DNA of 64,000 nucleotides from an uncultured Steroidobacter sp. (GCF_937958065.1 NZ_CALFXI010000035.1:47216-111215), one strand, 5' to 3'; shown: positions 18,571 through 27,765, numbered from the stretch's first letter. Notes: generated by a model not told the origin, from the sequence alone. Numbers and translations: made by a program.

Positions 18571-19644
18571 TCATCGTGGCAATCGATAACGGGCGATGCG
18601 CGAGCCGTTGAACGTACCCACCCAAAGCTCGTTGCCGATCAGAATCGCGGCGGAGGCGCCGCCGAAGGTACTGCTGCCGGAGTCCTCGAGCAACGGTTGC
18701 ACGGACAGAGAAACCGGATCGACCGCGATCACTTTGAAGCCCACCGTACAGCTCGGCACATTCGTGCACGCGAAGATCTCGGCCGGCGTCGCTGCCTGGC
18801 CCGTGATCAGCAGCCTGCCGTCGGCCGTGGCGCGGATGTTATCGGGATGAACGGCGCCGAGCGCCACCGATTGATAGGTGTATGGAATCTCTCCGAGCGA
18901 GATCACGTGCAGCTTGCTGTCGCCCCACCCCGTTACAAACAATCGCTTGCCGTCTTCAGAAACGGCGATGCCGTTGGTGGCGGAGAGCTGCGTACCGGGA
19001 ACTTCCGACCAGCCTGCTCCGGGCGTCCACTTCGCAACGAACCCGCTGATGCCGCCCACCATCGCCTTCTGGTAAGTCTGCGGGTCCGTCCGGATCCCGA
19101 AGCTGGTGACGACGAATGCACCGCCCGGCACAGGCGCCACCGAATTCGGCATGACGGCGGGCGGCACCACGACGCAGCCTTTCCAGGTGAGCGTCGGCTG
19201 TTTCGTGCTCACGTCCAGATCGAAAATTTCGATGGACTCGCGCCCGTTGTGATTGACCGCGTACAGCTCGTGCTTCGATCCCGCGCCGTAGCGAAGCGCG
19301 AGACCGTGGGCCGCGAACTCATCGCTGCCGGGAGCGCCAGGACAGTCGGAGTAGATAGGCGCTTTCGGCCCGTTGAAATCAGGTGCGGCGGGACTCGCAG
19401 CGCCGCTGTTGACGTCTATGAGATAGAAGCCCCCCTGAGTCGGTGGGTCGGTGAGCCGGCCCGCAATCACCCACGAGGTGTTGCGGATGGCTACCAGGTC
19501 TTCGACGTTTCGCACCCCACATATATATGAAGCGCGTTGGTCCGAAGCACAATCAGTGGGGCTTGCGGCGCCGCTCGCCGAGACAGTCCCTGCCAACGAA
19601 CACATCGCTGCCAGCGCGGATACGGTGCTCGGCGATACCTTCAT
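18571..19644 (-). CDS. exported beta-propeller protein (SMP-30/paraoxonase-like)
   Basis: 357 residues with a signal peptide (about 1-23, cleavage near VSA-SG). The rest is a repeating beta-rich protein with blade-like segments such as HGLALRYG, NGIAVSEDGKRLFVTGW and NIRATADGRLLITG, which suggest a six-bladed propeller of the SMP-30/strictosidine synthase/arylesterase type. I cannot identify the catalytic residues with certainty, so substrate and activity are open; lactonase or esterase in the periplasm is plausible. AAGGAG lies seven bases before the ATG. It follows the S41 protease by 25 bases on the same strand and is probably the last gene of a MarR-protease-propeller operon. Its 3' end is duplicated at 4221-4465. 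Confidence 0.75.
   Translation of the reverse strand: MKVSPSTVSALAAMCSLAGTVSASGAASPTDCASDQRASYICGVRNVEDLVAIRNTSWVIAGRLTDPPTQGGFYLIDVNSGAASPAAPDFNGPKAPIYSDCPGAPGSDEFAAHGLALRYGAGSKHELYAVNHNGRESIEIFDLDVSTKQPTLTWKGCVVVPPAVMPNSVAPVPGGAFVVTSFGIRTDPQTYQKAMVGGISGFVAKWTPGAGWSEVPGTQLSATNGIAVSEDGKRLFVTGWGDSKLHVISLGEIPYTYQSVALGAVHPDNIRATADGRLLITGQAATPAEIFACTNVPSCTVGFKVIAVDPVSLSVQPLLEDSGSSTFGGASAAILIGNELWVGTFNGSRIARYRLPR
18596..18840. repeat. 245-bp direct repeat, right copy
   Basis: Lies inside the 3' part of the beta-propeller gene and is about 98% identical to 4221-4465 in the same orientation. Confidence 0.9.
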
Positions 19645-19669
19645 GTTGCGCTCCTTCGATCCCGGCCAT

Positions 19670-20974
19670 TTATCCTCGGGGCACCACTTGCGGCTTTGCT
19701 ACGCCTGCGCGCAGCAGCTCCATCGTCTTGCCGGTCAGCCTGACGCGGAGACCATCGATGCGCTCCACTGCAAACAAACCATCGGCAGTCAGTGGCAGCA
19801 GGCGCGCCGGCTCGCGATCCGGTCGGCTCAGCCACAACGTGCCTTCCCGGTACTGCACATTGGTCGTGCCATAGCGTGCCGCCAGACTCTGCAAACGAGC
19901 CGGCTGGATTGTCACAGGGTTCAACTTCGCATCGGCCGCAACCTTGGCCCATACATAGTCGGCGCGATTCTCGGCACTGATACCCTCTTTCTCGCTGAGC
20001 CGCTGGAGCGCCAGGGAATGCGCGACTTCCAATGCCCGAGCCGGGCTGGCCTCGACGCTCGGAGCGACTCCGACGCCTTCCCAGTTGGTGTTGCTGACGG
20101 GATGCACCGGTCGGCCATACGAAACGCTCAGAATGAAATTCGGCGCGATCGGCAGCAGTGCATTGTTGTTGGCGGCCCCCACCGTCTTCGAGCCCACCAA
20201 CTCGCCGAGCTTGAACTGCTGCACGTCATACGCGAAGGCCTCGGCCGCCGACGCCGCGCTCAGATCGATCAATACATATAAAGGCATGCCTTTCATTCGC
20301 CCGGCGGGCAGGTGTTCCAGCGTGCGCGACTGCGCGGGCGCTTCCGACCCTTCCAGGAAACTCATCTCCAGAACATCCGGATCCATGAAGTGGCTGACGA
20401 GGTAACGAACCGCGGCATGCGCGCCGCCGCCATTGCCTCTGATATCGATGATCACGGCGTCCCCGTCCTTGAGGAAGCGCATCGCCTCGTCATAGACCGC
20501 GCCGGTCTGGTCGGTGAGCCAGTCGAATCGGCTGATCCTGAGATACCGAACGTTTCCACCGAGGACTCTCATTTCCGTCAACCCGTGGTGCTCGCGCATT
20601 GCGAGCCTCTGCCACAGCGCCTCCTCTACGGCGCTCTCGGCGTCGCCGGTGCTTGCGATGGCGTACCCGGCCGGATCGAAGCTCAGCCACAGATGTTTGT
20701 CCCGGCTCACGTCCTTCAGATCTTCGGTCACGCGTTCGGCGAACACCACCGGGTCGTCCGTGCTGTAGCGACCGCTGCGCTCGGCCGCTCGCAGCCGCTC
20801 AACGATGCGAGGTCGCATCTCCGGGAATACATATTTCTGCTCGAACTCCTTGATGATGCCTTCCAGTGCAGCCCCTCGCTGCGCCGCCGATAACTCAGGA
20901 ACGGCTGACTGGCCCAGCGCCGAGGTGCAGATCAGCCAGCACGTCGCCAGGACCGCGGTGAAACGCTTCGACAT
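19670..20974 (-). CDS. exported S41-family serine protease
   Basis: 434 residues with a Sec signal peptide (about 1-22, ending SALGQS). The N-terminal part resembles the helical domain found before the catalytic domain in IRBP-like S41 proteins. The catalytic domain has the family segment DIRGNGGG (about 177-184), and SAASAAEAFAY places the likely nucleophile at Ser242, with a VGSKTVGAAN segment after it. It probably cleaves peptides in the periplasm. Its ATG overlaps the stop of the MarR gene (TGATG), so translation is coupled; a frame open to 21142 is only the out-of-frame MarR region. The beta-propeller gene follows at 25 bases. Confidence 0.85.
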   Translation of the reverse strand: MSKRFTAVLATCWLICTSALGQSAVPELSAAQRGAALEGIIKEFEQKYVFPEMRPRIVERLRAAERSGRYSTDDPVVFAERVTEDLKDVSRDKHLWLSFDPAGYAIASTGDAESAVEEALWQRLAMREHHGLTEMRVLGGNVRYLRISRFDWLTDQTGAVYDEAMRFLKDGDAVIIDIRGNGGGAHAAVRYLVSHFMDPDVLEMSFLEGSEAPAQSRTLEHLPAGRMKGMPLYVLIDLSAASAAEAFAYDVQQFKLGELVGSKTVGAANNNALLPIAPNFILSVSYGRPVHPVSNTNWEGVGVAPSVEASPARALEVAHSLALQRLSEKEGISAENRADYVWAKVAADAKLNPVTIQPARLQSLAARYGTTNVQYREGTLWLSRPDREPARLLPLTADGLFAVERIDGLRVRLTGKTMELLRAGVAKPQVVPRG

Positions 20975-21468
20975 CAGATTTTCTTCCTGCTTTTGGAACG
21001 TTCGTGTTTCGCCGCCGCGATCCCGATCCGCTTCGTGAACGAAGCCCGATCGAGCGCGGCGATGGCTTCCCGTAACAGATCGGACAGCGGCATCGAGAGC
21101 TCCGAGTCCAGCTTTCGGGCGGCATCGTTGGTTGCGCGCCAATGTTGCTCGAGTTTGGGAATCATCGCCTGCGCGACCGGGGTGAGCGCAACGATCCGCT
21201 CACGCGCATCGTTACCCGGCTCCAATTGCACCAGCCCCTTCTCGACCATCTGCGCGACGGTCTGGCTCGCCGCGGAATGTGTGATTCCGGCGTTAAGGGC
21301 GATGTTTCGGATGGAGGTCGGGCCAGACTCCATCAAGGCGCGCATCACGGGAGTGTAGCGAGGGCGATAGGCCAGCCCCGCTTCGACATAGCTTTGCTCG
21401 ACCGCCCCGTCGAGCTTCTCGAGGAGATCTCTGAGCAACGTACCCAGGGTGGCGGCGCGGGCGGGCAT
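20974..21468 (-). CDS. MarR-family transcriptional regulator
   Basis: 164 residues with a winged-helix core: SIRNIALNAGITHSAASQTV (about 52-71) is the recognition-helix region, then EKGLVQLEPGNDARERIVALT is the wing. The Lys/Arg-rich C-terminal tail is unusual in composition. It is the first gene of the operon with the S41 protease and the beta-propeller protein and probably represses it until a ligand binds. It is divergent from the GntR/YtrA-type gene, with 148 bases between the two starts. Confidence 0.88.
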   Translation of the reverse strand: MPARAATLGTLLRDLLEKLDGAVEQSYVEAGLAYRPRYTPVMRALMESGPTSIRNIALNAGITHSAASQTVAQMVEKGLVQLEPGNDARERIVALTPVAQAMIPKLEQHWRATNDAARKLDSELSMPLSDLLREAIAALDRASFTKRIGIAAAKHERSKSRKKI

Positions 21469-21579
21469 GGCGGAAATGTATAAGCGCTGTTACGTTTCCG
21501 CAAGTGAGAGTCGCGAAGTGCGCAAGCTTCGCTCTGCGGCCGCGACAGAGCCTCGGGCTTGCACCCCCGACGACCCAGT

Positions 21580-21603
21580 TGTACCATCGGTTCAACTGGT
21601 ACA
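21580..21603. promoter_or_regulatory. inverted repeat, probable operator of the YtrA-type regulator
   Basis: TGTACCA, ten bases, then TGGTACA: a perfect 7-bp inverted repeat ending 13 bases before the regulator's start codon. Position and symmetry fit autorepression by the downstream GntR-family protein. Divergent effects on the MarR operon are possible. Confidence 0.65.
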
Positions 21604-21616
21604 TCGAGCTCGCCCG

Positions 21617-22003
21617 ATGGAAATCACCATCGACATCGACAACCCCGTGCCGCAGTTCGAGCAGCTGATCGAACAGGTCAAGGCCGCGGTGACCGCCGGG
21701 GCGCTCAAGCCGGGCGACCCGCTGCCCTCGATCCGCCAGCTGGCCAACGACCTGGAGCTCAACAGCAAGACCGTGGCCAAGGCCTATCAGCTGCTGGCAC
21801 GCGATTCGATCATCGAAACGAAGGGCTATCGCGGCACCTACGTCCACCCCAGGGCCAAGGCCAACTGCAAGTTCAATCTGCAGGCGTGGACCCAGCGCAA
21901 GCTCGACGAAGCGATCGCCGAGTTGCGCGAGGCAGGCGTCACCGATTCAGAAATCCGCAATGCATTCGCCAGCGCCATCAATCGGCAACCGCCGGCAAAG
22001 TGA
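21617..22003 (+). CDS. GntR-family regulator, YtrA type
   Basis: 128 residues. An N-terminal winged helix starts with PVPQFEQLIEQVKAAV and has the signature PLPSIRQLANDLELNSKTVAKAY split over about 36-58. Only a short helical C-terminal part (DEAIAELREAGVTDSEI) follows, as in the YtrA subfamily, with no large effector domain. YtrA proteins usually repress a neighbouring transport operon. Here the only close partner is a membrane protein gene nine bases downstream. ATG 21617 is chosen because the family N-terminus begins there; the frame is open to 21449 but without family similarity. Confidence 0.85.
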   Translation: MEITIDIDNPVPQFEQLIEQVKAAVTAGALKPGDPLPSIRQLANDLELNSKTVAKAYQLLARDSIIETKGYRGTYVHPRAKANCKFNLQAWTQRKLDEAIAELREAGVTDSEIRNAFASAINRQPPAK

Positions 22004-22012
22004 GGTGCTCTC

Positions 22013-22873
22013 ATGGTCGAGGCCTACGCGTTCCTTGCGATGTTCACGCTACAGATCCTGGCAATGTCAGTGCTGTATCCCGCCTGGCTCATCAGGTACT
22101 GCCGGATGCAGGCGGCGCGCATTCCCGCCGAACGCCTGGCGCAGCTGTATCCCGGCGTCGACGTCGGCCTTGCTCAACAACGGTTCCTGACTCGCTATCG
22201 CGCGCTGAACGTGGCAATCGCAGCGCTCGGACTGTTGCTGCTGGGCTGGCTGTTCAGTTACATGCGTTCGGACTGGGACGACGGGCCCGTGGAAGCCCTG
22301 GTGGTCGGTTACTTCATGGTGCAGGCATTGGTTCCGCTTGCTCTGGTGGTCTGGCTGGTAATCAGATTCAACAGGGCGCACCCGCACTCGTTGCTGGAGA
22401 GCAAGCGCAAGGCCGTCCTGCAACGCCGCGGGCTGTTCGATTTCGTCTCGCCCGCCATCGTGTTCGTGGCCGTGGCGAGTTATTTCCTGTTCGTCGCGTT
22501 GGTGCTCTACATCCGGCACCATCCGTTCCCGGGATTTGCCGGGCTCGTCAACATCGGCGCCATCACGCTGATCTACGCACTGCAGGGTTTCGTCGTGTAC
22601 CTGATGTTGTACGGCAAGCGGTCCAATCCGTTCGAGCCGCATGCGGAGCGCTTGCGAACGATCGGGCTGGTCGTGAAGTGCTGCGTGTACTCGTGCATCG
22701 CCTGCGTGGTGTTCTTCGCGCTCAACTTGATGCTGGGGCTGCTGGATCTGCACAGATGGGAGCCCTTCGCGCTGAGTGTTTTTTTCGTGATCACCGCGCT
22801 GCTGAGTCTCATGGGCATGACGCCGGCGCCACGGCCGGAAGCGGATGGGTTCAACTCCAGTCCGGTGCCCTGA
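22013..22873 (+). CDS. polytopic inner-membrane protein of unknown function
   Basis: 286 residues with six clear hydrophobic segments (near 5-28, 62-82, 95-118, 145-167, 177-200 and 220-265, the last region possibly two spans). Charged loops lie between them. No transporter signature, ATPase motif or catalytic motif is visible. It starts nine bases after the YtrA-type regulator, so the two are co-transcribed and probably controlled by the inverted repeat at 21580-21603. YtrA regulators normally sit with ABC transporter genes; no ATPase gene is present here. It converges with the phospholipase D-like gene, with 15 bases between the stops. Confidence 0.7.
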   Translation: MVEAYAFLAMFTLQILAMSVLYPAWLIRYCRMQAARIPAERLAQLYPGVDVGLAQQRFLTRYRALNVAIAALGLLLLGWLFSYMRSDWDDGPVEALVVGYFMVQALVPLALVVWLVIRFNRAHPHSLLESKRKAVLQRRGLFDFVSPAIVFVAVASYFLFVALVLYIRHHPFPGFAGLVNIGAITLIYALQGFVVYLMLYGKRSNPFEPHAERLRTIGLVVKCCVYSCIACVVFFALNLMLGLLDLHRWEPFALSVFFVITALLSLMGMTPAPRPEADGFNSSPVP

Positions 22874-22888
22874 CGCTGCACATCGAGA

Positions 22889-24349
22889 TCACAGCAGCCA
22901 ATCGATCGGCAAGAGACTGAGCAAGGCGAGCACTCCTCGCTGCAAGGCCGTGGTGTGAGGCTCGACGCGATAGGTCCTGTGTCCCTCGGGCATCGTTTCG
23001 AGCCATTCGAGATCGTCGTGCTGGTCCAGCCGGACACGATACGAATGGTCCGGCACCTGGGTTTCGAAGAAATGGTTGAGCCGTCGGGCGAGTTGGGGGC
23101 TGTCGAGCAGCAGCCCCATCTCGGTATTGAGATACGCCGAGCGCGGATCGAAATTGAACGAGCCGACGTAGATGTAACGGCCGTCGATCTCGAACGTTTT
23201 GGCGTGCAGGCTCGCCGCCGAGCTGCCTCGCGTAAGCCGCGCAGCTGTGGGCTCGATGCGCTTTACCTCATACATTTCCAGTCCTGCCCGCAGCAACGCC
23301 CTTCGCCGCTTGGCATAGCCCGCATGCACGACGGCGACGTCTGTCGAAGCCAGTGAGTTGGTGAGCACACGCACCCTCACGCCCTGGTTCGCGAGCTGTG
23401 CGAGATCCTTCGTTCCCCTGATCGCGGGCACGAAATAAGGGGAGATCAAATCGAACTGCACGCGTGCCTGCCCTGTCAGCTGCAGTAGCCGCGGCAGCAT
23501 CAGCAACTCCCTTGGGGGCTCGGCATGCAGCACCTTCGCCGGGTCGTCGGAAACCAGGTGTGCATCGACCCATTCCATCGCGAGTCGACCTTCCTCAAGC
23601 CTGGTCACGAATCCGGTGTTCTCCAGCGCTTCGAGATACTGGGCGGAGCCCGGTTTCGCATGCGCGGCTGCGAACGCGGCCTTCAGGTCATGAATCGCGT
23701 CGATGGAAGCTTTGCCCAGCAGCTTCTCGACCGGCTGCGCCGACTCACTGTTGAAGTACAGATCGAAGTTGTTCGACACCTCGGATGCGATCGGCCCCAC
23801 GGCCATCACGTCGAGGTCGACGAACCTCATCGCAGTGCCGGCATCGAAATATTCATCGCCGATATTGCGTCCGCCGACGACACTGACTTCAGTATCGACC
23901 GTGAAGGACTTGTTGTGCATGCGCCGGTTCACCCGGTGAAAGTCCAGGACGTAGTTGATCCAGCGCAGGCGACGGTAACGCAGCGGATTGAACAGGCGCA
24001 CCTCGATGTTCTCGTGAGCATCGAGCGCGACGATGGTCTCATCCAGACCGGCCGTGTTGTTGTCGTCCAGCAGCAGGCGGACGTGCACGCCGCGTTCCGC
24101 CGCCTCCCACAGCGCTTCAAACATCAGATAGCCGGTCACGTCGCCGCGCCAGATGTAACATTCGACATCGATCGACCGCTCCGCCGCGGCCGCAAGCAGC
24201 GCCCGCGCAACGAATGCGTCCCGGCCATTCTCCAACGCATAGATCCCACTCGCGCCGGGATGCGCGCGCAGCGTCGGGTCGATTGCCTGGTGAAGGCGAG
24301 TGGCCTGCGTGCCTGTCGTGGAGAGCACGCCCTCGGTTGAAAAGGACAT
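22889..24349 (-). CDS. phospholipase D-family protein, cardiolipin synthase-like
   Basis: About 486 residues with two HKD motifs. The first is HNKSFTVD followed by VVGGRNIGDEYF; the second is HAKTFEID followed by YVGSFNFDPRSAYLNTE. This is the pattern of ClsC-like phosphatidyltransferases, which make cardiolipin by exchange between phospholipids at the membrane. The second motif's IDGRYIYVGSFNFDPRS block is typical. No long N-terminal membrane anchor is seen, but the C-terminal end (about 465-486) is hydrophobic. A GTG start at 24391 is possible; ATG 24349 is preferred. It lies 70 bases downstream of the universal stress protein gene on the same strand. Confidence 0.85.
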   Translation of the reverse strand: MSFSTEGVLSTTGTQATRLHQAIDPTLRAHPGASGIYALENGRDAFVARALLAAAAERSIDVECYIWRGDVTGYLMFEALWEAAERGVHVRLLLDDNNTAGLDETIVALDAHENIEVRLFNPLRYRRLRWINYVLDFHRVNRRMHNKSFTVDTEVSVVGGRNIGDEYFDAGTAMRFVDLDVMAVGPIASEVSNNFDLYFNSESAQPVEKLLGKASIDAIHDLKAAFAAAHAKPGSAQYLEALENTGFVTRLEEGRLAMEWVDAHLVSDDPAKVLHAEPPRELLMLPRLLQLTGQARVQFDLISPYFVPAIRGTKDLAQLANQGVRVRVLTNSLASTDVAVVHAGYAKRRRALLRAGLEMYEVKRIEPTAARLTRGSSAASLHAKTFEIDGRYIYVGSFNFDPRSAYLNTEMGLLLDSPQLARRLNHFFETQVPDHSYRVRLDQHDDLEWLETMPEGHRTYRVEPHTTALQRGVLALLSLLPIDWLL

Positions 24350-24419
24350 GGGCCGGCTGTTCAGTATTGGATGGATGGCGCTGCTCCCCACTGTTGTCCG
24401 TGTCCGCGGGCACGTGTGC

Positions 24420-25292
24420 TCAGCTCGGTACTACCACGACATCACAAGCGGCTCGTTCCAGCACCAGTCGGGTGATGCTGCCGAGCACGTGCTCTGACAG
24501 CCAGGAGCGGCCTTGCTTGCCCATCACGATCAGCGTGCATTGATTCTCGGCCGCCCGCTCGGGGATGTTCACCCGTGCGTCGCCCATCTGCACCATGCTG
24601 AATATCGGTTGCCCCGACACAGCTGCAGTCAGCTCGGCCATGCTGGCGTTCGCCTCTCGGTGGAGCTCATCGCAGTAAGCGGTGATTCCGTCCTCACTGA
24701 CGCGCGCGCTGCGCAATCTTGGCTGGAGGGAGATATCAAGCGCATGGAACACGTGTAACGTCGCTCGCGGAGCCAGCCTGGATGCGAACTCCAGCGAGGG
24801 CGCGGAGTATCGCGAGAAGTCGACGGGCACGAGCACCTTGTCGTAAGGGATCTGCGGATCCTGCCTGGCGACCAGCATGGGACAGTTGATCATCCGCGCC
24901 ATGCGCTCGGCCGTGGAACCGAGCATGAAATCACGCAGCGGATTCACGCCGCGCGGCCCCAAGACCAGCAAGTCACTGGTCGCGCTGATCGCCAGGATCT
25001 CCTCCATCACGCGCCCCTCCCGCAGCAGTCGATCGTTGACGGAGCATCCGGCGGCCTCGATGTCCTCGGCGAGCGATTCGAGCGCGCGTCTGGCCTCGAG
25101 TCGCAGCGGCTGCTCCAGCTCGACTGCCGGCGTGCGACGCAGGAGCGCTTGCGCAGTCGAGCTATCGACAATGTGTAAGAGATCCAACCTGGCGCCGAGA
25201 TCCTTTGCGAGCAATCCGGCGCGCCGGGCAGCCCGATGAGCCGAGAAGGAGAAATCAGTGGCTGCAATGACGGCGCGAACAGGAGTGGACAT
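24420..25292 (-). CDS. tandem universal stress protein (UspA family)
   Basis: 290 residues with two Usp domains (about 1-142 and 148-290). Each keeps an ATP-binding pattern: GPRG then GST in the first, GKQG then GS in the second. These proteins bind nucleotide and help survival under stress; the exact role here is unknown. It is probably co-transcribed with the phospholipase D-like gene 70 bases downstream. Confidence 0.9.
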   Translation of the reverse strand: MSTPVRAVIAATDFSFSAHRAARRAGLLAKDLGARLDLLHIVDSSTAQALLRRTPAVELEQPLRLEARRALESLAEDIEAAGCSVNDRLLREGRVMEEILAISATSDLLVLGPRGVNPLRDFMLGSTAERMARMINCPMLVARQDPQIPYDKVLVPVDFSRYSAPSLEFASRLAPRATLHVFHALDISLQPRLRSARVSEDGITAYCDELHREANASMAELTAAVSGQPIFSMVQMGDARVNIPERAAENQCTLIVMGKQGRSWLSEHVLGSITRLVLERAACDVVVVPS

Positions 25293-25358
25293 GGATGCGA
25301 TATTCGCTGACGACGCTGGCCTCGTTCGTTAAGGAACGCGCGTCGCGAATCGAAGGTC

Positions 25359-25384
25359 GGGGCCTTTTGTTGGACCAAGGCCCC
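25359..25384. terminator. hairpin between the GMC oxidoreductase and the Usp gene
   Basis: Perfect 8-bp arms GGGGCCTT (25359-25366) and AAGGCCCC (25377-25384) with a 10-base loop, about 90 bases after the GMC gene stop. No T run follows, so factor-independent termination is uncertain. Confidence 0.45.
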
Positions 25385-25473
25385 CTTGACGGAGCGAAGC
25401 GGCGATCCGTGGCGGCTCGCTCGTGCGAAAGGCGGGACTCGTCGCGTTGCCGGCCGCTGGCTGGCAAGTTGCC

Positions 25474-27153
25474 CTAGAGCTCGCCCTTCCCCAGCCGCTC
25501 CACTGCATACGCCGACGCGCGTGCGGTCAGGGCCATATAGGTCAGCGACGGATTCTGAGTCGGTGAGGACACCATGCATGAGCCATCGGTGACGAAGACG
25601 TTTGGCACCGCATGCACCTGGTTGTGACCGTTGAGGACCGACGTCTTCGGATCGCGCCCCATGCGTGCCGTACCCATTTCATGAATCACGCTGCCTGGAA
25701 TGGTTGCGCGATTGAAGCCGGAGACTTCTTCGACGTCCGCGGCTTCGAGCATCTCCACGGCATCCGCCATCATTTGCTCGCTCATGCGCCGTTCGTTGTC
25801 GCGATAGGTCATGGACACGACGAGGGTCGGCATCCCCCAGGGATCTGGACGATCCGGGTCCAGCCACACCCGGTTGTCTTCATAAGGAAGGGTCTCGCCA
25901 TAGCCTTCCATGTAGACCTGCCATTTGCCGGGGCGGGTGATCTCGTTCTTGAAGGCAGCACCAAACCCGGCCGTCTCCAGGCCGCGGGTCCAGTTCTGGC
26001 GTGAGGTATAGACCTCGTATCCATAGCCACGCACGAAGTTCTTCTCGCGATGAGCAACGTTGCGGAAGCGCGGGATGTACATGCTCGTCGAACGACGGCC
26101 GCGGTAGTAACGATCCGCCAGTCGCGAGTACGAGCCGACGGCGCCGCCGCCGTTGTGATGGTCCATCAGGTAATGGCCGAGCACGCCGCTATCGTTGCCC
26201 AGGCCATTGGGAAAACGCGACGAGCGCGAGTTCAAGAGAATGGCCGTGGATCCAAGCGTCGAAGCGCACAGGAAGATCACTCGCGCGAAGTATTCCGTGG
26301 TTCGTTTCGTTGCCGCGTCGAGCACGCGCACGCCCACGGCGCGCCCTTTGGAATCATCGTAGATCAGGGAATGCACGATGGAGTCGGGCTGCAGCGTGAG
26401 CCGCCCGGTCGCGGCCGCGGCGGGCAACGTGACGCCGTTGGAAGAGAAATAGGCGCTGAAGGGACAACCGCGCGCACACTGGTTGCGCCCCTGACATGGT
26501 CCGCGGCCATTGTGTTCGCGCGACAGAACCGCCGTGGCACTGCAGATCAGCTTGCGATCGGTGAACCTGGCGGCGAAGCGCGAACGAATGTGCTTTTCGA
26601 ACGCGTTCATTTCGAACGGCGGCTGCAGCACCTGGTCCGGCAGTTGCGCCAGGCCCGCGTTCTCGCCGCTGGCGCCGATGAATCGTTCGACGTGCTCGTA
26701 CCACGGCGCGAGATCGGCATAGCGAATCGGCCAATCGATGCCGGTGCCTTCGCGCAGGTTCGCTTCGAAATCCAGGTCGCTGTACCGGAACACGTGGCGC
26801 GCCCACATCAACGAGCGGCCGCCCACGTGATTGCCGCGAAACCAGTTGAATGGCTGCGCCTGCCGATAGGGATGCTCCAGGTCGTTGACGAAGTGATGCT
26901 TGGTGGACTGATCGTAAAGATACAAAGTCGACTGGATCGGTTGAGCGGCGCGGTCCTGCTGGGTCGGCCGGTTGTGATGAGGCAGTTGCCACGGATCCTG
27001 CAGCGCCGTCTGGTAATCGACGACGTGACGCAGATTGCGCCCTCGCTCCAGCACCAGCGTCTCGAGCCCGCGCTCGGTCAGCTCCTTCGCGGCCCAGCCG
27101 CCGGACATGCCGGAGCCCACCACGATCGCATCGAACGTGTTCGCTTTGGGCAT
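25474..27153 (-). CDS. GMC-family FAD oxidoreductase (gluconate 2-dehydrogenase-type large subunit)
   Basis: 559 residues. The FAD-binding motif VVGSGMSGGWAAKEL is at about 11-25. A cluster with CQGRNQCARGCPFSA (about 213-227) is typical of the periplasmic gluconate, sorbitol and fructose dehydrogenase group. The C-terminus has HEMGTARMG and later SPTQNPSLT, which supply the catalytic His and Asn. It oxidises a sugar, sugar acid or alcohol and passes electrons towards the respiratory chain; the substrate cannot be read from the sequence. No signal peptide of its own: in this family the small subunit usually carries the Tat signal. Its ATG overlaps the stop of the small-subunit gene. No cytochrome c subunit gene is adjacent. 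Confidence 0.88.
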   Translation of the reverse strand: MPKANTFDAIVVGSGMSGGWAAKELTERGLETLVLERGRNLRHVVDYQTALQDPWQLPHHNRPTQQDRAAQPIQSTLYLYDQSTKHHFVNDLEHPYRQAQPFNWFRGNHVGGRSLMWARHVFRYSDLDFEANLREGTGIDWPIRYADLAPWYEHVERFIGASGENAGLAQLPDQVLQPPFEMNAFEKHIRSRFAARFTDRKLICSATAVLSREHNGRGPCQGRNQCARGCPFSAYFSSNGVTLPAAAATGRLTLQPDSIVHSLIYDDSKGRAVGVRVLDAATKRTTEYFARVIFLCASTLGSTAILLNSRSSRFPNGLGNDSGVLGHYLMDHHNGGGAVGSYSRLADRYYRGRRSTSMYIPRFRNVAHREKNFVRGYGYEVYTSRQNWTRGLETAGFGAAFKNEITRPGKWQVYMEGYGETLPYEDNRVWLDPDRPDPWGMPTLVVSMTYRDNERRMSEQMMADAVEMLEAADVEEVSGFNRATIPGSVIHEMGTARMGRDPKTSVLNGHNQVHAVPNVFVTDGSCMVSSPTQNPSLTYMALTARASAYAVERLGKGEL

Positions 27154-27695
27154 CAGATCACCCAGGCCTTCTGATCGGCAGCCAGCGGAATGTCGCCCTG
27201 GAACCCGCCGGGCACGCGCTCGTAGGCCAGCGCCCTGGTGGCGCCGATTTCGGAATGAAAGTAGCCGGTCAGGGTGTAGTCCTTCAGGATCTTGAAGAAC
27301 GACTCGTCATACGACAGCACCACATCGGATGCCGCGCGTCGCTGCAACCAGACCAGGCGATCCTGCGCGCTCATCGAATCGAAGCCATCGACTGCAAGCG
27401 CGGTGAGTCCGCTTCGGAATGTCGCTTGCTGTTTGGGCGAGGCGCACGCACTCAGCGCCATGTCGACGAAGTCGTGGGTGCCGGCAGCAGTCGCCGCCGG
27501 CGAGTCCGTTTCAGGAAGGATCATGTCCACGAGGACAGCGACGCGACCGAGCTCGGCGGCCGACAGGAAAACCGGAGCGCGCGAACTTGCGGCAACCGCG
27601 GTTCGACTCGCTAGAAAGGTGGCGACCACTCGAGAAAAACTCGCATGGGCCATCAACACCGAGGTCCCCTGCAGAAAGTATCGTCGATTGATCAT
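27153..27695 (-). CDS. gluconate 2-dehydrogenase subunit 3-like protein
   Basis: 180 residues. The N-terminus NRRYFLQG followed by a hydrophobic stretch fits a Tat signal. The rest matches the subunit 3 family (LSAAELGRVAVLVDMILPETDSPAA near the start of the mature part, YFHSEIGATRALAYERVPGG near the end). It helps export and assemble the GMC subunit, whose start codon overlaps its stop (TGATG). ATG 27695 is preferred over a start ten codons earlier because the Tat motif should be near the N-terminus. A perfect palindrome lies about 70 bases upstream (27766-27779). Confidence 0.88.
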   Translation of the reverse strand: MINRRYFLQGTSVLMAHASFSRVVATFLASRTAVAASSRAPVFLSAAELGRVAVLVDMILPETDSPAATAAGTHDFVDMALSACASPKQQATFRSGLTALAVDGFDSMSAQDRLVWLQRRAASDVVLSYDESFFKILKDYTLTGYFHSEIGATRALAYERVPGGFQGDIPLAADQKAWVI

Positions 27696-27765
27696 GGACC
27701 ACCCCGCCTCGCTGCGCGTCCACACGACTCAATCGCCTGTCGCTCGAAGGGTCGGCGACGGCTTC

